The notes under the pieces were generated by a model, which was given only the letters and a program-made list of their open reading frames with translations, ran no database searches and had not been told where the DNA came from. Source: Aquabacterium sp. (GTDB taxonomy: Bacteria > Pseudomonadota > Gammaproteobacteria > Burkholderiales > Burkholderiaceae_C). From it: a stretch of 64,000 bases of DNA. Made by a program: the position numbers and the translations under genes. Shown piece by piece: positions 55,491-64,000 of the stretch (position 1 is its first letter; every line of letters begins with the position of its first letter). Location: assembly GCF_030652515.1 (NCBI RefSeq), contig NZ_JAUSAR010000116.1, forward strand, positions 62,001 to 126,000, read 5' to 3'.

Positions 55491-56492
55491 ATGAACATGG
55501 ATGACAAGGGACTCGAAGACGCCGCAATCTTGCTCATGTCACTGGGCGAGGAAGAGGCTGCCGAGGTCTTCAAACACCTGGAGCCCAAGGAAGTGCAGGG
55601 CCTGGGTGAAACGATCGCCAAACTCAAGTCGGTGCCGCGCGAGCGTGTCGAAAAGGTGCTGACGCGCTTTGCCGACGATTCGAACGACCTTGGTGTGCTG
55701 GTGCCCGACACCGACGAGTACATCAAGGCCGTGCTGCGCAAGGCCTTGGGCGACGAGAAAGCCAATCTGCTGATCGACCGGATCATCCAGGGCAGCGATG
55801 TCACGGGCATCGAAAGCCTGAAGTGGATGGACGCCCAGTCGGTGGCCGAACTGCTGCGCAACGAGCACCCGCAGATCGTGGCCGCCATCCTGGTTCACCT
55901 GGATCCGGACCAGTGTTCATCGGTGCTGAAGTCGTTCTCCGACCGCCACCGCAATGAGGTGATGGTGCGCATTGCCACGCTGGACGGCATCCAGCCGCAA
56001 GCCTTGAAGGACCTGAACGAAGTGCTGTCGCGCGTGCTGGCGGGTGGCACGCAGGTGCGCAAGTCCTCGTTGGGGGGCGTCAAGCCTGCGGCGGAAATCA
56101 TCAACCTGATGGGCTCCAGCCTGGAGACCTCGGTGCTGGATTACATCCGCGAAAGCGACGCGGACCTGGCGCAGAAGATCATGGACAACATGTTCGTTTT
56201 CGACGACCTGGAGAAGCTGGACGACAAAGGCTTCCAGGCCCTGCTCAAGGAAGTGCAGACCGAGTCGCTCATCATCGCCCTCAAGGGTGCTTCGCCAGAG
56301 ATCCGCGAGAAGGTGTTCAAGAACATGTCCAGCCGTGCCGCCGAAACGCTGCGCGAAGACCTGGAATCACGCGGCCCGGTCAAGTTGTCCGAGGTGGAAG
56401 GCGAGCAAAAGGAAATGCTCAAGATCGTGCGGCGCCTGGCCGACGAAGGCCAGATAGCCCTGGCCAGCGGAGGCGACGATGAGTACGTCTAA
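55491..56492 (+). CDS. fliG: Flagellar motor switch protein FliG
   Basis: The 333-residue C-ring protein couples the stator to the rotor. The N-terminal FliF-binding domain, the middle EHPQ motif domain (LLRNEHPQIVAAILVHLD, about 130) and the C-terminal torque domain (MFVFDDLEKLDDKGFQALLKEV with the charged helix at about 280-300) are complete. The stop overlaps fliH by 14 bp. Confidence 0.97.
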   Translation: MNMDDKGLEDAAILLMSLGEEEAAEVFKHLEPKEVQGLGETIAKLKSVPRERVEKVLTRFADDSNDLGVLVPDTDEYIKAVLRKALGDEKANLLIDRIIQGSDVTGIESLKWMDAQSVAELLRNEHPQIVAAILVHLDPDQCSSVLKSFSDRHRNEVMVRIATLDGIQPQALKDLNEVLSRVLAGGTQVRKSSLGGVKPAAEIINLMGSSLETSVLDYIRESDADLAQKIMDNMFVFDDLEKLDDKGFQALLKEVQTESLIIALKGASPEIREKVFKNMSSRAAETLREDLESRGPVKLSEVEGEQKEMLKIVRRLADEGQIALASGGDDEYV

Positions 56493-57540
56493 ACCGGTGC
56501 CGCCGGGTGGTGGCAACAACAACGGTGGCAACGGCAATGGCGGCAATGTGCCGAACTCGTACACGCGCTTCATCCCGCGCGAAGAGCTGGGCTCCTTTGC
56601 CGCCTGGAACCCCCAAACATTTGAACAGCCCACGGCCGACAAAGGCGACCCTGCGGGCGAATCGGGTGTGCGCAAGCAGACATTTTCGGAGCGTGCCGCT
56701 GCCAGCGTGCCGCTGACGGTCAAGCCGACGGCCGGTGCCGGGACTGCGGCCAAACCCGCGCCTGCCAGCGCGAAACCTGCGGCCGCCACCGCCCGGCCTG
56801 CGCCCAAGCCCGCGCCCAAGGCCACGGTGACCAGCATCAAGCGCCAACCCCTGGTGGGCGGCATGCCCGGTGAAGAAGCCCCACCGCCCCCAGAGCCTCC
56901 TGCGCCACCAGAACCCACCCCGAATGTGGAAGAGCTGATCGACAAGGCCCACAAGTCGGGCTACCAGGACGGCTACCGCAATGGCCTGATCGCGCTGGAA
57001 AGCTACAAGCAGACCCAGGCGGCGCAACTGGCCGCTTACATGAATGACCAGATCGGCGCGCTGGCGTCTGATTTCCACCATCGCCTGGAATCGCTGGAGC
57101 AGCAACTGGCGGGCCGGATTGCCGGCGTGGCGCTGGAGCTGGCCCGCCAGGTGGTGCGCAGCGAACTGGACCAACGCCCCGAAGCCGTGCTGACCGTGGC
57201 CGAAGAAGCCCTGAGCGTGTTGCTGTCGTCCGCCAAACAGATCGTGGTGCGCTTGAACCCCGACGACAACGCGCTGGCACAAGGGTCTTTGACCGAAGTG
57301 TTGCAGGCGCGCGGCGCCCGTTTGTTGCCTGATTCAGCGGTGACGCGTGGCGGTTGCGTGGTCGAGTCCGACATTGCCGTGGTGGACGCCAGCGTGGAAG
57401 CGCGCTGGTTCCGCGCCGCCGCCGCGATGGGCAGCCAGACCGAATGGCATGGCGGGCACGAAGTGCCTTACACGCCCGTGGACAACGGTGACAGCACCGA
57501 CATGGACGACGAACTGCCTTCCCCCGGAGATGCTGCATGA
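56479..57540 (+). CDS. fliH: Flagellar export ATPase regulator FliH
   Basis: This 353-residue protein inhibits and anchors the FliI ATPase. A long low-complexity N-terminal half is rich in Gly, Asn, Pro and Ala (about 1-150; poly-Asn/Gly near the start and APEPPAPPEPTP-like stretches). The family domain follows: ELIDKAHKSGYQDGYRNGLIALESYKQ, the helical stalk, then ALELARQVVRSELDQRPEAVL and RLNPDD. The N-terminal half is longer than in enteric FliH (about 235 residues). It overlaps fliG by 14 bp and fliI by 4 bp. Confidence 0.93.
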   Translation: MSTSKPVPPGGGNNNGGNGNGGNVPNSYTRFIPREELGSFAAWNPQTFEQPTADKGDPAGESGVRKQTFSERAAASVPLTVKPTAGAGTAAKPAPASAKPAAATARPAPKPAPKATVTSIKRQPLVGGMPGEEAPPPPEPPAPPEPTPNVEELIDKAHKSGYQDGYRNGLIALESYKQTQAAQLAAYMNDQIGALASDFHHRLESLEQQLAGRIAGVALELARQVVRSELDQRPEAVLTVAEEALSVLLSSAKQIVVRLNPDDNALAQGSLTEVLQARGARLLPDSAVTRGGCVVESDIAVVDASVEARWFRAAAAMGSQTEWHGGHEVPYTPVDNGDSTDMDDELPSPGDAA

Positions 57541-58970
57541 ACATGCCCATTCGCGCCGCCGGCCAAGGTGTGGCCATGGACCGCTGGAACCGCTTCCTGG
57601 GTGACCTGGACGACTGCGCCAGCACCGCGATCCCGCTGGAGAATCAGGGCAAGCTGGTCCGCGTGGCCGGCCTGGTGCTGGAGGCCGCTGGCCTGCGTTT
57701 GCCGGTGGGGGCCGTTTGTGAAATCCATTCAGAAACCCGCCTGGAAGCCCAGCCCGTGCTGGCCGAAGTGGTGGGTTTCGCGGGCGACCGCGCCTACCTG
57801 ATGCCAACCGCCGAAGCGCACGGTTTGTCCAGCGGCGCCCGCGTGGTGCCGCGCGCCATCCCCATCAACCCGCCATTGCTGGGCCGCCCCAATCACCCCT
57901 GGCGCCGCAGCGAAGACCGCACCCGCCACCTGCCCATCGGCAGTGGCCTGTTGGGCCGCGTGGTCAATGCCCATGGCGAACCCCTGGACCGCCACGGCCC
58001 CTTGAACCACGTCCGCAGCGAGCCCCTGGTGCGCCGCCCCATGAACGCCATGGAGCGCGACCCCGTTCGCTTGCCCCTGGACACCGGCGTGCGCGCCATC
58101 AACACCATGCTCACCGTGGGCCGTGGCCAGCGCATCGGCCTGTTCGCCGGCTCCGGTGTTGGTAAATCGGTGCTGCTGGGCATGATGGCCCGTTACACCC
58201 AGGCCGACGTCATCGTGGTGGGCCTGATCGGTGAACGCGGCCGTGAAGTCAAGGAATTCATCGAAGACATCCTGGGCGAAGACGGCCTGGCCCGCTCGGT
58301 GGTGGTGGCCGCACCTGCGGATGCACCCCCATTGACGCGCATGCAGGGCGCGAACTACGCTACCGCCGTGGCTGAACACTTTCGTGACCAGGGCCTGCAT
58401 GTGCTGCTGCTGATGGATTCGCTCACCCGGTATGCCATGGCTCAGCGCGAAATCGCCCTGGCCATTGGCGAACCACCTGCCACGAAGGGCTATCCGCCCT
58501 CGTGCTTTGCCAAGCTGCCCCAACTGGTGGAGCGCAGCGGCAATGGCCTGAACGGCCACGGCTCGATCACCGCCTTCTACACCGTGCTGTCCGAAGGCGA
58601 TGACCAGCAAGATCCCATCGCCGACGCGGCCCGCGCCATCCTGGACGGGCACATCGTGCTGTCGCGCGACCTGGCCGAGGCGGGGCACTTCCCGGCCATC
58701 GACATCGAAAAATCGGCTTCGCGCGTGATGAACAACGTGGCCAGCAGCGAGCACATCGATTCGTCGCGCCGCTTCCGGCAGCTGTGGTCCAAGTACAGCA
58801 AGGCGAAGGATCTGATCCAGCTGGGCGCCTACGTGCCCGGACACGACCGCGACCTGGACCAGGCCGTGAAACTGCATCCGGCCATGGTGGCCATGCTCCA
58901 ACAAGACATGCACTTGCCCGCGCGCCTGGACGACAGCGTCGAGCAACTGCGTCACATCGTGAGCGACTGA
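57537..58970 (+). CDS. fliI: Flagellum-specific ATPase FliI
   Basis: The 477-residue ATPase of the flagellar type III export apparatus is related to the F1 beta subunit. Walker A is AGSGVGKS (204-211) and Walker B is in HVLLLMDSLTRYAMAQREI. The catalytic Glu lies in LIGERGREVKEFIED, and the export-ATPase signature is LARSVVVAAPADAPPLTR. The N-terminal 25 residues bind FliH. It is translationally coupled to fliH (ATGA overlap) and separated from fliJ by 1 bp. Confidence 0.97.
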   Translation: MNMPIRAAGQGVAMDRWNRFLGDLDDCASTAIPLENQGKLVRVAGLVLEAAGLRLPVGAVCEIHSETRLEAQPVLAEVVGFAGDRAYLMPTAEAHGLSSGARVVPRAIPINPPLLGRPNHPWRRSEDRTRHLPIGSGLLGRVVNAHGEPLDRHGPLNHVRSEPLVRRPMNAMERDPVRLPLDTGVRAINTMLTVGRGQRIGLFAGSGVGKSVLLGMMARYTQADVIVVGLIGERGREVKEFIEDILGEDGLARSVVVAAPADAPPLTRMQGANYATAVAEHFRDQGLHVLLLMDSLTRYAMAQREIALAIGEPPATKGYPPSCFAKLPQLVERSGNGLNGHGSITAFYTVLSEGDDQQDPIADAARAILDGHIVLSRDLAEAGHFPAIDIEKSASRVMNNVASSEHIDSSRRFRQLWSKYSKAKDLIQLGAYVPGHDRDLDQAVKLHPAMVAMLQQDMHLPARLDDSVEQLRHIVSD

Positions 58971-58971
58971 C

Positions 58972-59466
58972 ATGAGCACCATCCAACCCCTGTTGATTTT
59001 GCTGGACTCGGCCGAGAAGGCCCGGGACGATGCCGTCTCGCAGATGGAAAACGCGCGCCGAGCCCACGAGGCCGCGCGCCAGCAAGCCCAGTCCCTGGCG
59101 GATTGGCGCAAGGAATACCAGCAGCGTTGGAGCAGCCAGTTCGCCAAGTCGGGTGGCATGGAAATCATGCGTTGCTACCAGGACTTCACCGCGCGCCTGG
59201 GCGATGCGGTGTCCGAGCAGGACAAGCGGGTTGATCAAGCGGCCCTGTTCATGGAGCAATGCCGCCTGCAGTTGATCGAACGTGAACGCAAGGTGGCCGC
59301 CGTCGGCCAGCTGATTGATCGGCGCCAGCTTGAATCGGCCCAGCGCGAACAGCGCCGTGACCAGAAAGCCACCGACGAACAGGCCGCGCGTGCTGGCCGA
59401 GGTGGTTCTTCGCCAATGGCTTCGTCCATGGGCTCGGCCACCAGCTTCGTGCCGACGTCTTACTGA
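58972..59466 (+). CDS. fliJ: Flagellar export protein FliJ
   Basis: The 164-residue protein is a long coiled-coil hairpin (about 1-140) like the central stalk of the export ATPase. It begins with the FliJ-typical LLILLDSAEKARDDAV and has many Gln/Arg/Glu heptads (EAARQQAQSLADWRKEYQQRW). The tail (about 145-164) is Gly/Ser-rich. Position straight after fliI supports the call. Confidence 0.88.
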   Translation: MSTIQPLLILLDSAEKARDDAVSQMENARRAHEAARQQAQSLADWRKEYQQRWSSQFAKSGGMEIMRCYQDFTARLGDAVSEQDKRVDQAALFMEQCRLQLIERERKVAAVGQLIDRRQLESAQREQRRDQKATDEQAARAGRGGSSPMASSMGSATSFVPTSY

Positions 59467-59495
59467 ATTGATGAATGATTTTGAAAGGTTGTGAC

Positions 59496-60893
59496 ATGAA
59501 CGGTCCCCTCAATACCACCAACTCTGGCAAATCCGGCACCACCAACAGCGCGGCGACCGATTGGGCGGCGAAGTTGTCGTCCTCTTCCAACCAGGCGAGT
59601 GGCACCGATCAGGCCGCGATGCAGTCCGATTTCTCGCGCTGGATGGCGAAGGCTGCTGCGACCACACAGCAACCTGCGGCCACCGCTGCTCAGTTGTCGG
59701 CGAATGCCGCTGCGCCCGGCAAAGCCAGCGCAGGGCAGGGCAGCTCGTCCACCTCGGTGGAGGCACGCAATGCCCTGGCACGCGCCCAGGCCAATGCCGC
59801 GCAGGCCAAGCGCCAGGCCCCTGTCAACCATTCCGAAACGGCCCATGCGCCCAAGGCTGAAAAGCCCAAAACTGCATCGGCCGATGCCAACAAATCCGCC
59901 AAGACCGATGCCGCCAAGGCCAAGCCCAAAGAAGGCGCTGACCAGGCCGATCGCAGCAATGAGGCGGGCCGGGACCAAGCGTCTGTGGACGAAGGCAAAG
60001 GTGCGGCCACGCAGCGCGAAGTCGCCGCCAAGGACCAGCAACCGGCCGAAAGCGCCACGTCCAGCGATCCCTCGTCGATGTTGGCCTGGTTGGCCAGTCT
60101 GACGCACGGTGCGGCCAAAACGGCGACGCTGGGCGGTGATGCCCAGAAAGCCGGTGCCGATGCCAACGAAGCGCAATTGCAAGCCAAGGATGGCGCCATG
60201 CCGGTCGCCACCACGGGGCACGATGCCCTGGCGGCGATGAACACCGCCAACGACCCAGGCGCCATTGACGTCTCGACCCTGCAAGCCGCCGAAGGCCGCC
60301 TGGCCGTGGTGGATGGTGCGGCCGATTCATCGGCCAAGGGGGCGGACTTTGCCAGCACCTTGTCCACCGAAATGATGCGCGGCCTGGCTGGCAAAACCAG
60401 CGAAGCCAGCGCCACGGCTCAGACCAGCGCCACCCTGGCCCCAGCCGTCAACAGCCCCGAGTTTCCGCAAGCCCTGGCCGACCGTGTGGGCATGTGGGTG
60501 AACGCCATGGGTGAAGACGGCACGATGTCGGCCGAGCTGCACCTCAATCCCGCCGAAATGGGCCCCATCAGCGTGAAAATTTCACTGGATGGCCAGTCGG
60601 CGCAAGTTGATTTTGCGGCAGCCAACCTGGAGACCAGGCGTGCCATCGAGGCCAGCCTGCAAATGCTGTCTGCATCGTTGGACGAGGCGGGTCTCAAGCT
60701 CGGCGGATCGGGCGTGTCCGATCAATCGCCCCAGCAACAGTTCAACCAGGCCTCGGGTCAGCCTGGTGGCGCCCCGGCCTGGGGTGGTGGTGCGGCGGGT
60801 CTGGAGTCGTCCGGTGGTGAACCCCACGAAGGTCGCATGGCCACTGCGGCCGCCCGGGCAGGGCGACGGGGTGGCCTTGACCTGTATGCATAG
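59496..60893 (+). CDS. fliK: Flagellar hook-length control protein FliK
   Basis: The 465-residue molecular ruler stops hook growth and switches export specificity. The first 320 residues are low-complexity (Ala, Thr, Gln, Ser, Lys), as usual for FliK. The C-terminal Flg_hook domain (about 325-415) has the hallmark SAELHLNPAEMGPISVKISLDG and LETRRAIEASLQMLSASLDEAGL. ATG 59496 is preferred to one 7 codons upstream because GAAAGG precedes it. Confidence 0.92.
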   Translation: MNGPLNTTNSGKSGTTNSAATDWAAKLSSSSNQASGTDQAAMQSDFSRWMAKAAATTQQPAATAAQLSANAAAPGKASAGQGSSSTSVEARNALARAQANAAQAKRQAPVNHSETAHAPKAEKPKTASADANKSAKTDAAKAKPKEGADQADRSNEAGRDQASVDEGKGAATQREVAAKDQQPAESATSSDPSSMLAWLASLTHGAAKTATLGGDAQKAGADANEAQLQAKDGAMPVATTGHDALAAMNTANDPGAIDVSTLQAAEGRLAVVDGAADSSAKGADFASTLSTEMMRGLAGKTSEASATAQTSATLAPAVNSPEFPQALADRVGMWVNAMGEDGTMSAELHLNPAEMGPISVKISLDGQSAQVDFAAANLETRRAIEASLQMLSASLDEAGLKLGGSGVSDQSPQQQFNQASGQPGGAPAWGGGAAGLESSGGEPHEGRMATAAARAGRRGGLDLYA

Positions 60894-61035
60894 GCCTGGG
60901 CCTGCCCTGTCCAGAATCGCGCGGATTTCACATCGCTTATCGGTTCTTCAGTTTTGGCCCTGACTTCCAATAATCCCATCATGCCCCTTTCGACTTTTTC
61001 AGGGTCGAAGGGCTTGAATTTCAGGAGATTTGCGA

Positions 61036-61686
61036 ATGTCAGCTGCTTCCGCTGCGGCGCCTGCCGAAGGCGATGCCCCCAAGAAGGGGCCTAAAAAGCT
61101 CATCATCATCATCGTGGCCGTGCTGCTGCTGGTGGTGATTGGTGGCGGTGCGGCGGTCTTCGTGATGAAGAAGAACGCGGCTGCGGCTGCGGCCGCTGCC
61201 GAGGGTGAAGACGGCGAAGCCGCTGACACCTCGCACGCCAAAGCGGCGACCAAGCCCAAGAGCAAGGACGAGCACGCCGCCCCACCGGCCTTTGTGCCGC
61301 TGGATCCGTTCATCGTCAACCTGGCCGACAAGGAAACCGAACGCTTTGCGCAGATCGGCTTGACCTTGCAGGTGGACGATCCGAAGATGGCCGAGGAAAT
61401 CAAGACCTACATGCCGGCCATCCGCAATGCGGTGCTGATGATCTTGTCGCACAAGACGTCTGATCAGTTGCTGACCCAGGAAGGCAAGGAAAAGCTGGCC
61501 GAGCAGATCCGCCGTGACGCCGCGCGCGCCATGGGCTACGAGATCGACGAGCCGGAAGACGAGGAAGCGGCCGCCGCCCAGGAAGACGAAGACGTGGCGC
61601 CCAAGAAGAAAAAGAAGAAGAAAAAGAAGGTTGAGCAGTACAACCCGATCGTCAAAGTCAACTACGCCAATTTCATCGTTCAGTGA
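61036..61686 (+). CDS. fliL: Flagellar basal body-associated protein FliL
   Basis: This 216-residue single-pass protein supports the stator around the motor. A membrane helix (LIIIIVAVLLLVVIGGGAAVFV, about 22-44) is followed by an Ala/Glu linker and the periplasmic FliL domain (about 80-216) with FVPLDPFIVNLADKE and ending NYANFIVQ. Within the domain an acidic run (EDEEAAAAQEDED) precedes nine consecutive lysines (K190-K198), longer than the usual basic patch. AGGAG precedes the ATG. The 142 bp between fliK and fliL contain no supported gene. Confidence 0.92.
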   Translation: MSAASAAAPAEGDAPKKGPKKLIIIIVAVLLLVVIGGGAAVFVMKKNAAAAAAAAEGEDGEAADTSHAKAATKPKSKDEHAAPPAFVPLDPFIVNLADKETERFAQIGLTLQVDDPKMAEEIKTYMPAIRNAVLMILSHKTSDQLLTQEGKEKLAEQIRRDAARAMGYEIDEPEDEEAAAAQEDEDVAPKKKKKKKKKVEQYNPIVKVNYANFIVQ

Positions 61687-61707
61687 GCCAACCGCAGTAG
61701 CCAGGCC

Positions 61708-62709
61708 ATGAATCAGCAAATCCTCTCGCAAGACGAAGTTGACGCCCTCCTGCAAGGCATCACTGGTGAAAGCCAGAAGCTGGAGCAGGAAGACGTGCCC
61801 AAAGAGGGCATCCGCGACTACAACCTCGCGAATCAGGAACGCATTGTTCGCGGGCGCATGCCCACGATGGAAATCGTCAACGAGCGCTTTGCCCGCAACA
61901 TCCGCATTGGCCTGTTCAACCTGATCCGCAAGTCCCCTGAGGTGTCGGTGGGTGGCATCAAGGTGCAGAAGTACAGCGCCTTCCTGCGCGAGATCGTGGT
62001 GCCCACCAACTTCAACATCATGGCCATCCGGCCCCTGCGTGGTTCGGGCCTGGTGGTGTGCGACCCCACGCTGGTCTTCGCGGTGATCGACTCCCTGTTT
62101 GGCGGCGCTGGCAAGTACCACACCCGCATCGAAGGGCGTGATTTCTCGCCCACCGAACAGCGCATCATTCTGCGGTTGATCGAGGTGGTTTCCGAAGAGT
62201 ACAAAAAGGCCTGGCGCGGCATCTATCCCTTGGAGCTGGAATACCAGCGCTCGGAGATGCAGCCCCAGTTCGCCACCATTGCCACGCCCGCCGAGATCGT
62301 GGTGTGTTGCTCGTTCACGCTGGAAATCGGCGATGCCAGCGGCACCATCCACATCTGCATCCCTTACTCCACGCTGGAGCCGATCCGCGACATCCTGTTC
62401 TCGTCGATCCAGGGTGATTCGGCCGAACCCGACCGCCGCTGGGTGAAGTTGCTGACGCAGCAGATCCAGTCGGCCGAGGTGGAGCTGGTGGCCGAGATGG
62501 CCCATGCCCCCGCCACGGTGGAGCAACTGCTGGCACTCAAGCCCGGTGATTTCATCGAGCTGGACCTTGAAAAACTCATTGAAGCCAAGGTGGACGGTGT
62601 GCCCATCCTGGAGTGCTACTACGGCACTTCCAACGGCAAATACGCCTTGCGCATTGACAAGCTACTGACCTCGGCCAGCCATGGCTGGCTAGGAGACCAA
62701 CATGTCTGA
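61708..62709 (+). CDS. fliM: Flagellar motor switch protein FliM
   Basis: The 333-residue C-ring protein binds phospho-CheY. The N-terminal peptide LSQDEVDALLQGI is the canonical CheY-binding motif. The middle CheC-like domain (about 50-230) contains PTEQRIILRLIEVV and LEIGDASGTIHICIPY. The C-terminal SpoA domain ends in DGVPILECYYGTSNGKYALRI. It overlaps fliN by 8 bp. Confidence 0.97.
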   Translation: MNQQILSQDEVDALLQGITGESQKLEQEDVPKEGIRDYNLANQERIVRGRMPTMEIVNERFARNIRIGLFNLIRKSPEVSVGGIKVQKYSAFLREIVVPTNFNIMAIRPLRGSGLVVCDPTLVFAVIDSLFGGAGKYHTRIEGRDFSPTEQRIILRLIEVVSEEYKKAWRGIYPLELEYQRSEMQPQFATIATPAEIVVCCSFTLEIGDASGTIHICIPYSTLEPIRDILFSSIQGDSAEPDRRWVKLLTQQIQSAEVELVAEMAHAPATVEQLLALKPGDFIELDLEKLIEAKVDGVPILECYYGTSNGKYALRIDKLLTSASHGWLGDQHV

Positions 62710-63193
62710 CACTGAACCCGAAACGACTTCTCCCGACGCCGCCCCGAACGAAGAACAGGACGCGATGGCCGCGGAGTGGGAAGCTGCGCTGGCGCAGCAA
62801 AGCACTTCGGCCGCGTCCACCGATGACATCTTTGGATCGGCCAGCGAAGTGGCCAGCCCCGCCGCCCAAGGCACGCCAGCCGCCTTTGCCAATTTCGCTG
62901 CTGCCTCGTCCACCAACCCGGCGGGCAACGACATCAACATGATCCTGGACATCCCCGTGCAGTTGACGGTGGAGCTGGGGCGCACGCGCATTCCCATCAA
63001 GAACATCCTGCAATTGGCGCAGGGTTCGGTGGTGGAACTGGATGCGATGGCCGGTGAGCCCATGGACGTGCTGGTCAATGGCTTCCTGATCGCTCAGGGC
63101 GAAGTGGTGGTGGTGAACGACAAGTTCGGTATCCGCCTGACCGACATCGTGACCCCGTCCGAACGCATGCGCCGTCTGAGCCGCGGCAACTGA
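62702..63193 (+). CDS. fliN: Flagellar motor switch protein FliN
   Basis: The 163-residue C-ring protein has a variable N-terminal half rich in Ala, Ser, Glu and Asp (about 1-75). The C-terminal SpoA domain (about 80-160) has ILDIPVQLTVELGRTRIPIKNILQLAQGSVVELD and the closing GIRLTDIVTPSERMRRL. It is coupled to fliM by overlap. Confidence 0.96.
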   Translation: MSDTEPETTSPDAAPNEEQDAMAAEWEAALAQQSTSAASTDDIFGSASEVASPAAQGTPAAFANFAAASSTNPAGNDINMILDIPVQLTVELGRTRIPIKNILQLAQGSVVELDAMAGEPMDVLVNGFLIAQGEVVVVNDKFGIRLTDIVTPSERMRRLSRGN

Positions 63194-63217
63194 CCAGATT
63201 AGAACAAGGAGACACAC

Positions 63218-63580
63218 ATGCAATCCACAGGAATGCTGATTTTCTGGTTCGTGTTCATCGTGGCCATGATCCCCTTGAGCTTGTACATGCTCAAAAAATC
63301 CGGCCTGGCCAAGAACCGCATTGGCGCGGGCGATGCCGTGCTCAAGACGGTGAGCCAGCTGTCACTGGGCCCCGGCCAGCGCCTCGTCACCGTCGAGCTG
63401 GGCGCGGGCGATCAAAAGACCTGGTTGGTGCTGGGCGTCACGGCACAAAGCATCACCGCCCTGCACAGCCTGCAACCCACGCAGGACAGCCAGGAGCAGG
63501 CAGAACGCGAGGGGACCGCGTCGACGTTCCCGATCTTGCTCAGGCGTGCATCCGACGTCGGTGAGCCCCCCAAGGTTTGA
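63218..63580 (+). CDS. fliO: Flagellar export gate assembly protein FliO
   Basis: The 120-residue protein has one N-terminal membrane helix (MLIFWFVFIVAMIPLSLYML). The cytoplasmic domain is of the FliO type: VSQLSLGPGQRLVTVELGAGDQKTWLVLGVTAQSITALHSL. FliO helps assemble the FliP ring. AAGGAG precedes the ATG and fliP follows after 23 bp. Confidence 0.9.
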   Translation: MQSTGMLIFWFVFIVAMIPLSLYMLKKSGLAKNRIGAGDAVLKTVSQLSLGPGQRLVTVELGAGDQKTWLVLGVTAQSITALHSLQPTQDSQEQAEREGTASTFPILLRRASDVGEPPKV

Positions 63581-63603
63581 CGAGCGACCGACCAGGACAC
63601 CTC

Positions 63604-64000
63604 ATGCATTTCTCGAAGCGATTGAAGGCCACGGCGGTGGCCCTGGGGCTGGCTGCGTGCTCCGTGGCCGCGATGGCCCAGACCATCCCCACACCCGGTG
63701 GCGGTTTGCCCTTGCTGATCGGGCAGGGCGCCGGTGGCACCAACTACTCGGTGCCCATCCAGACCTTGCTGTTCTTCACGGCGCTGAGTTTCTTGCCCGC
63801 GCTGCTGCTGATGATGACGGGCTTCACCCGCATCGTCATTGTGCTCAGCCTGATGCGCCAGGCCATTGGTGCGCAAGCCGCACCGCCCAACCAGGTTATC
63901 GTCGGCCTGTCGCTGTTCTTGACGCTTTTCGTCATGGGCCCCACGCTGGACAAGGTTTACAAGGACGCCTACGAGCCCTTCGCCGCCAACCAGATCAGCT
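63604..64000 (+). CDS. fliP: Flagellar export gate protein FliP (3' end outside window)
   Basis: 132 codons are visible of about 250. The protein has a cleavable signal peptide (about 1-26, AAMAQ) and the first membrane region: QTLLFFTALSFLPALLLMMTGFTRIVIVLSLMRQAIG, the family signature near residue 55-90, then PPNQVIVGLSLFLTLFVMGP. FliP forms the core of the export gate with FliQ and FliR, which probably follow beyond the window. Confidence 0.95.
   Translation, partial: MHFSKRLKATAVALGLAACSVAAMAQTIPTPGGGLPLLIGQGAGGTNYSVPIQTLLFFTALSFLPALLLMMTGFTRIVIVLSLMRQAIGAQAAPPNQVIVGLSLFLTLFVMGPTLDKVYKDAYEPFAANQIS

Noticed and set aside
57729-59168. 479-codon open frame antisense to fliI
   Set aside because: It is a shadow of fliI/fliJ codon bias; no recognisable motif.

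Overview
The window is GC-rich chromosomal DNA of a betaproteobacterium of the order Burkholderiales, most like Comamonadaceae or the neighbouring Leptothrix/Aquabacterium/Sphaerotilus group. The signs are gene neighbourhoods typical of that order: a sigma factor followed by DUF3619, DUF3106 and RDD genes; nadE-glnB; selO-msrB-yciB-bolA-ppiC; dapA-bamC. A complete run of flagellar basal-body genes adds to this. Genus cannot be decided from the sequence alone.

Layout. 1-7991: the end of a membrane protein, a DEDDh exonuclease, a FemAB-like acyltransferase, nadE-glnB, a LOG-family hydrolase, and the sigma-factor operon, which is read leftward. 8254-11752: ilvB-ilvN-ilvC for branched-chain amino acids, closed by a strong terminator. 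12094-19185: a chalcone-isomerase-like protein and xerD (overlapping), DUF455-uppP on the other strand, then selO-msrB-yciB-bolA-ppiC. 19198-24993: putA, trmB, a small anchored protein with a PEP-CTERM-like tail, and a secreted lipase.

25065-31126 is a compact integrated element of about 6.06 kb, distinctly AT-rich over most of its length. It sits in the 3' end of a tRNA-Gly(CCC) gene and is bounded by perfect 17-bp direct repeats. It carries a small membrane/zinc-knuckle protein, a KAP-family P-loop NTPase, a small serine recombinase, a protein weakly resembling Rep_trans replication initiators, and a tyrosine integrase. The integrase reading frame is split at an A7 heptamer, exactly where a -1 ribosomal frameshift would join the catalytic Arg half to the His-x-x-Arg/His/Tyr half (626 aa). 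The element also appears to have separated the tRNA from its original terminator, a hairpin at 25020-25053, so the tRNA promoter may now read into the integrase. This element is the most novel part of the window.

31221-35212: a small exported protein and a three-gene two-component cassette (PAS-PAS histidine kinase, single-domain response regulator, receiver-GAF-histidine kinase). 35291-53147: mostly housekeeping genes, including an LpxO-like hydroxylase, gabD, alaS, a PF10118 metalloenzyme, two paralogous AraC-type regulators, coaBC, dut, slyD-like, a RoxA-like oxygenase, an Ala/Ser-repeat lipoprotein, bamC-dapA, an SDR with a small membrane protein, and an MFS transporter. 53196-64000: the flagellar cluster, with fliE divergent from fliFGHIJKLMNO and fliP, which runs off the window end. 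These genes encode the MS ring, the C-ring switch, the export ATPase complex, hook-length control and the start of the export gate.
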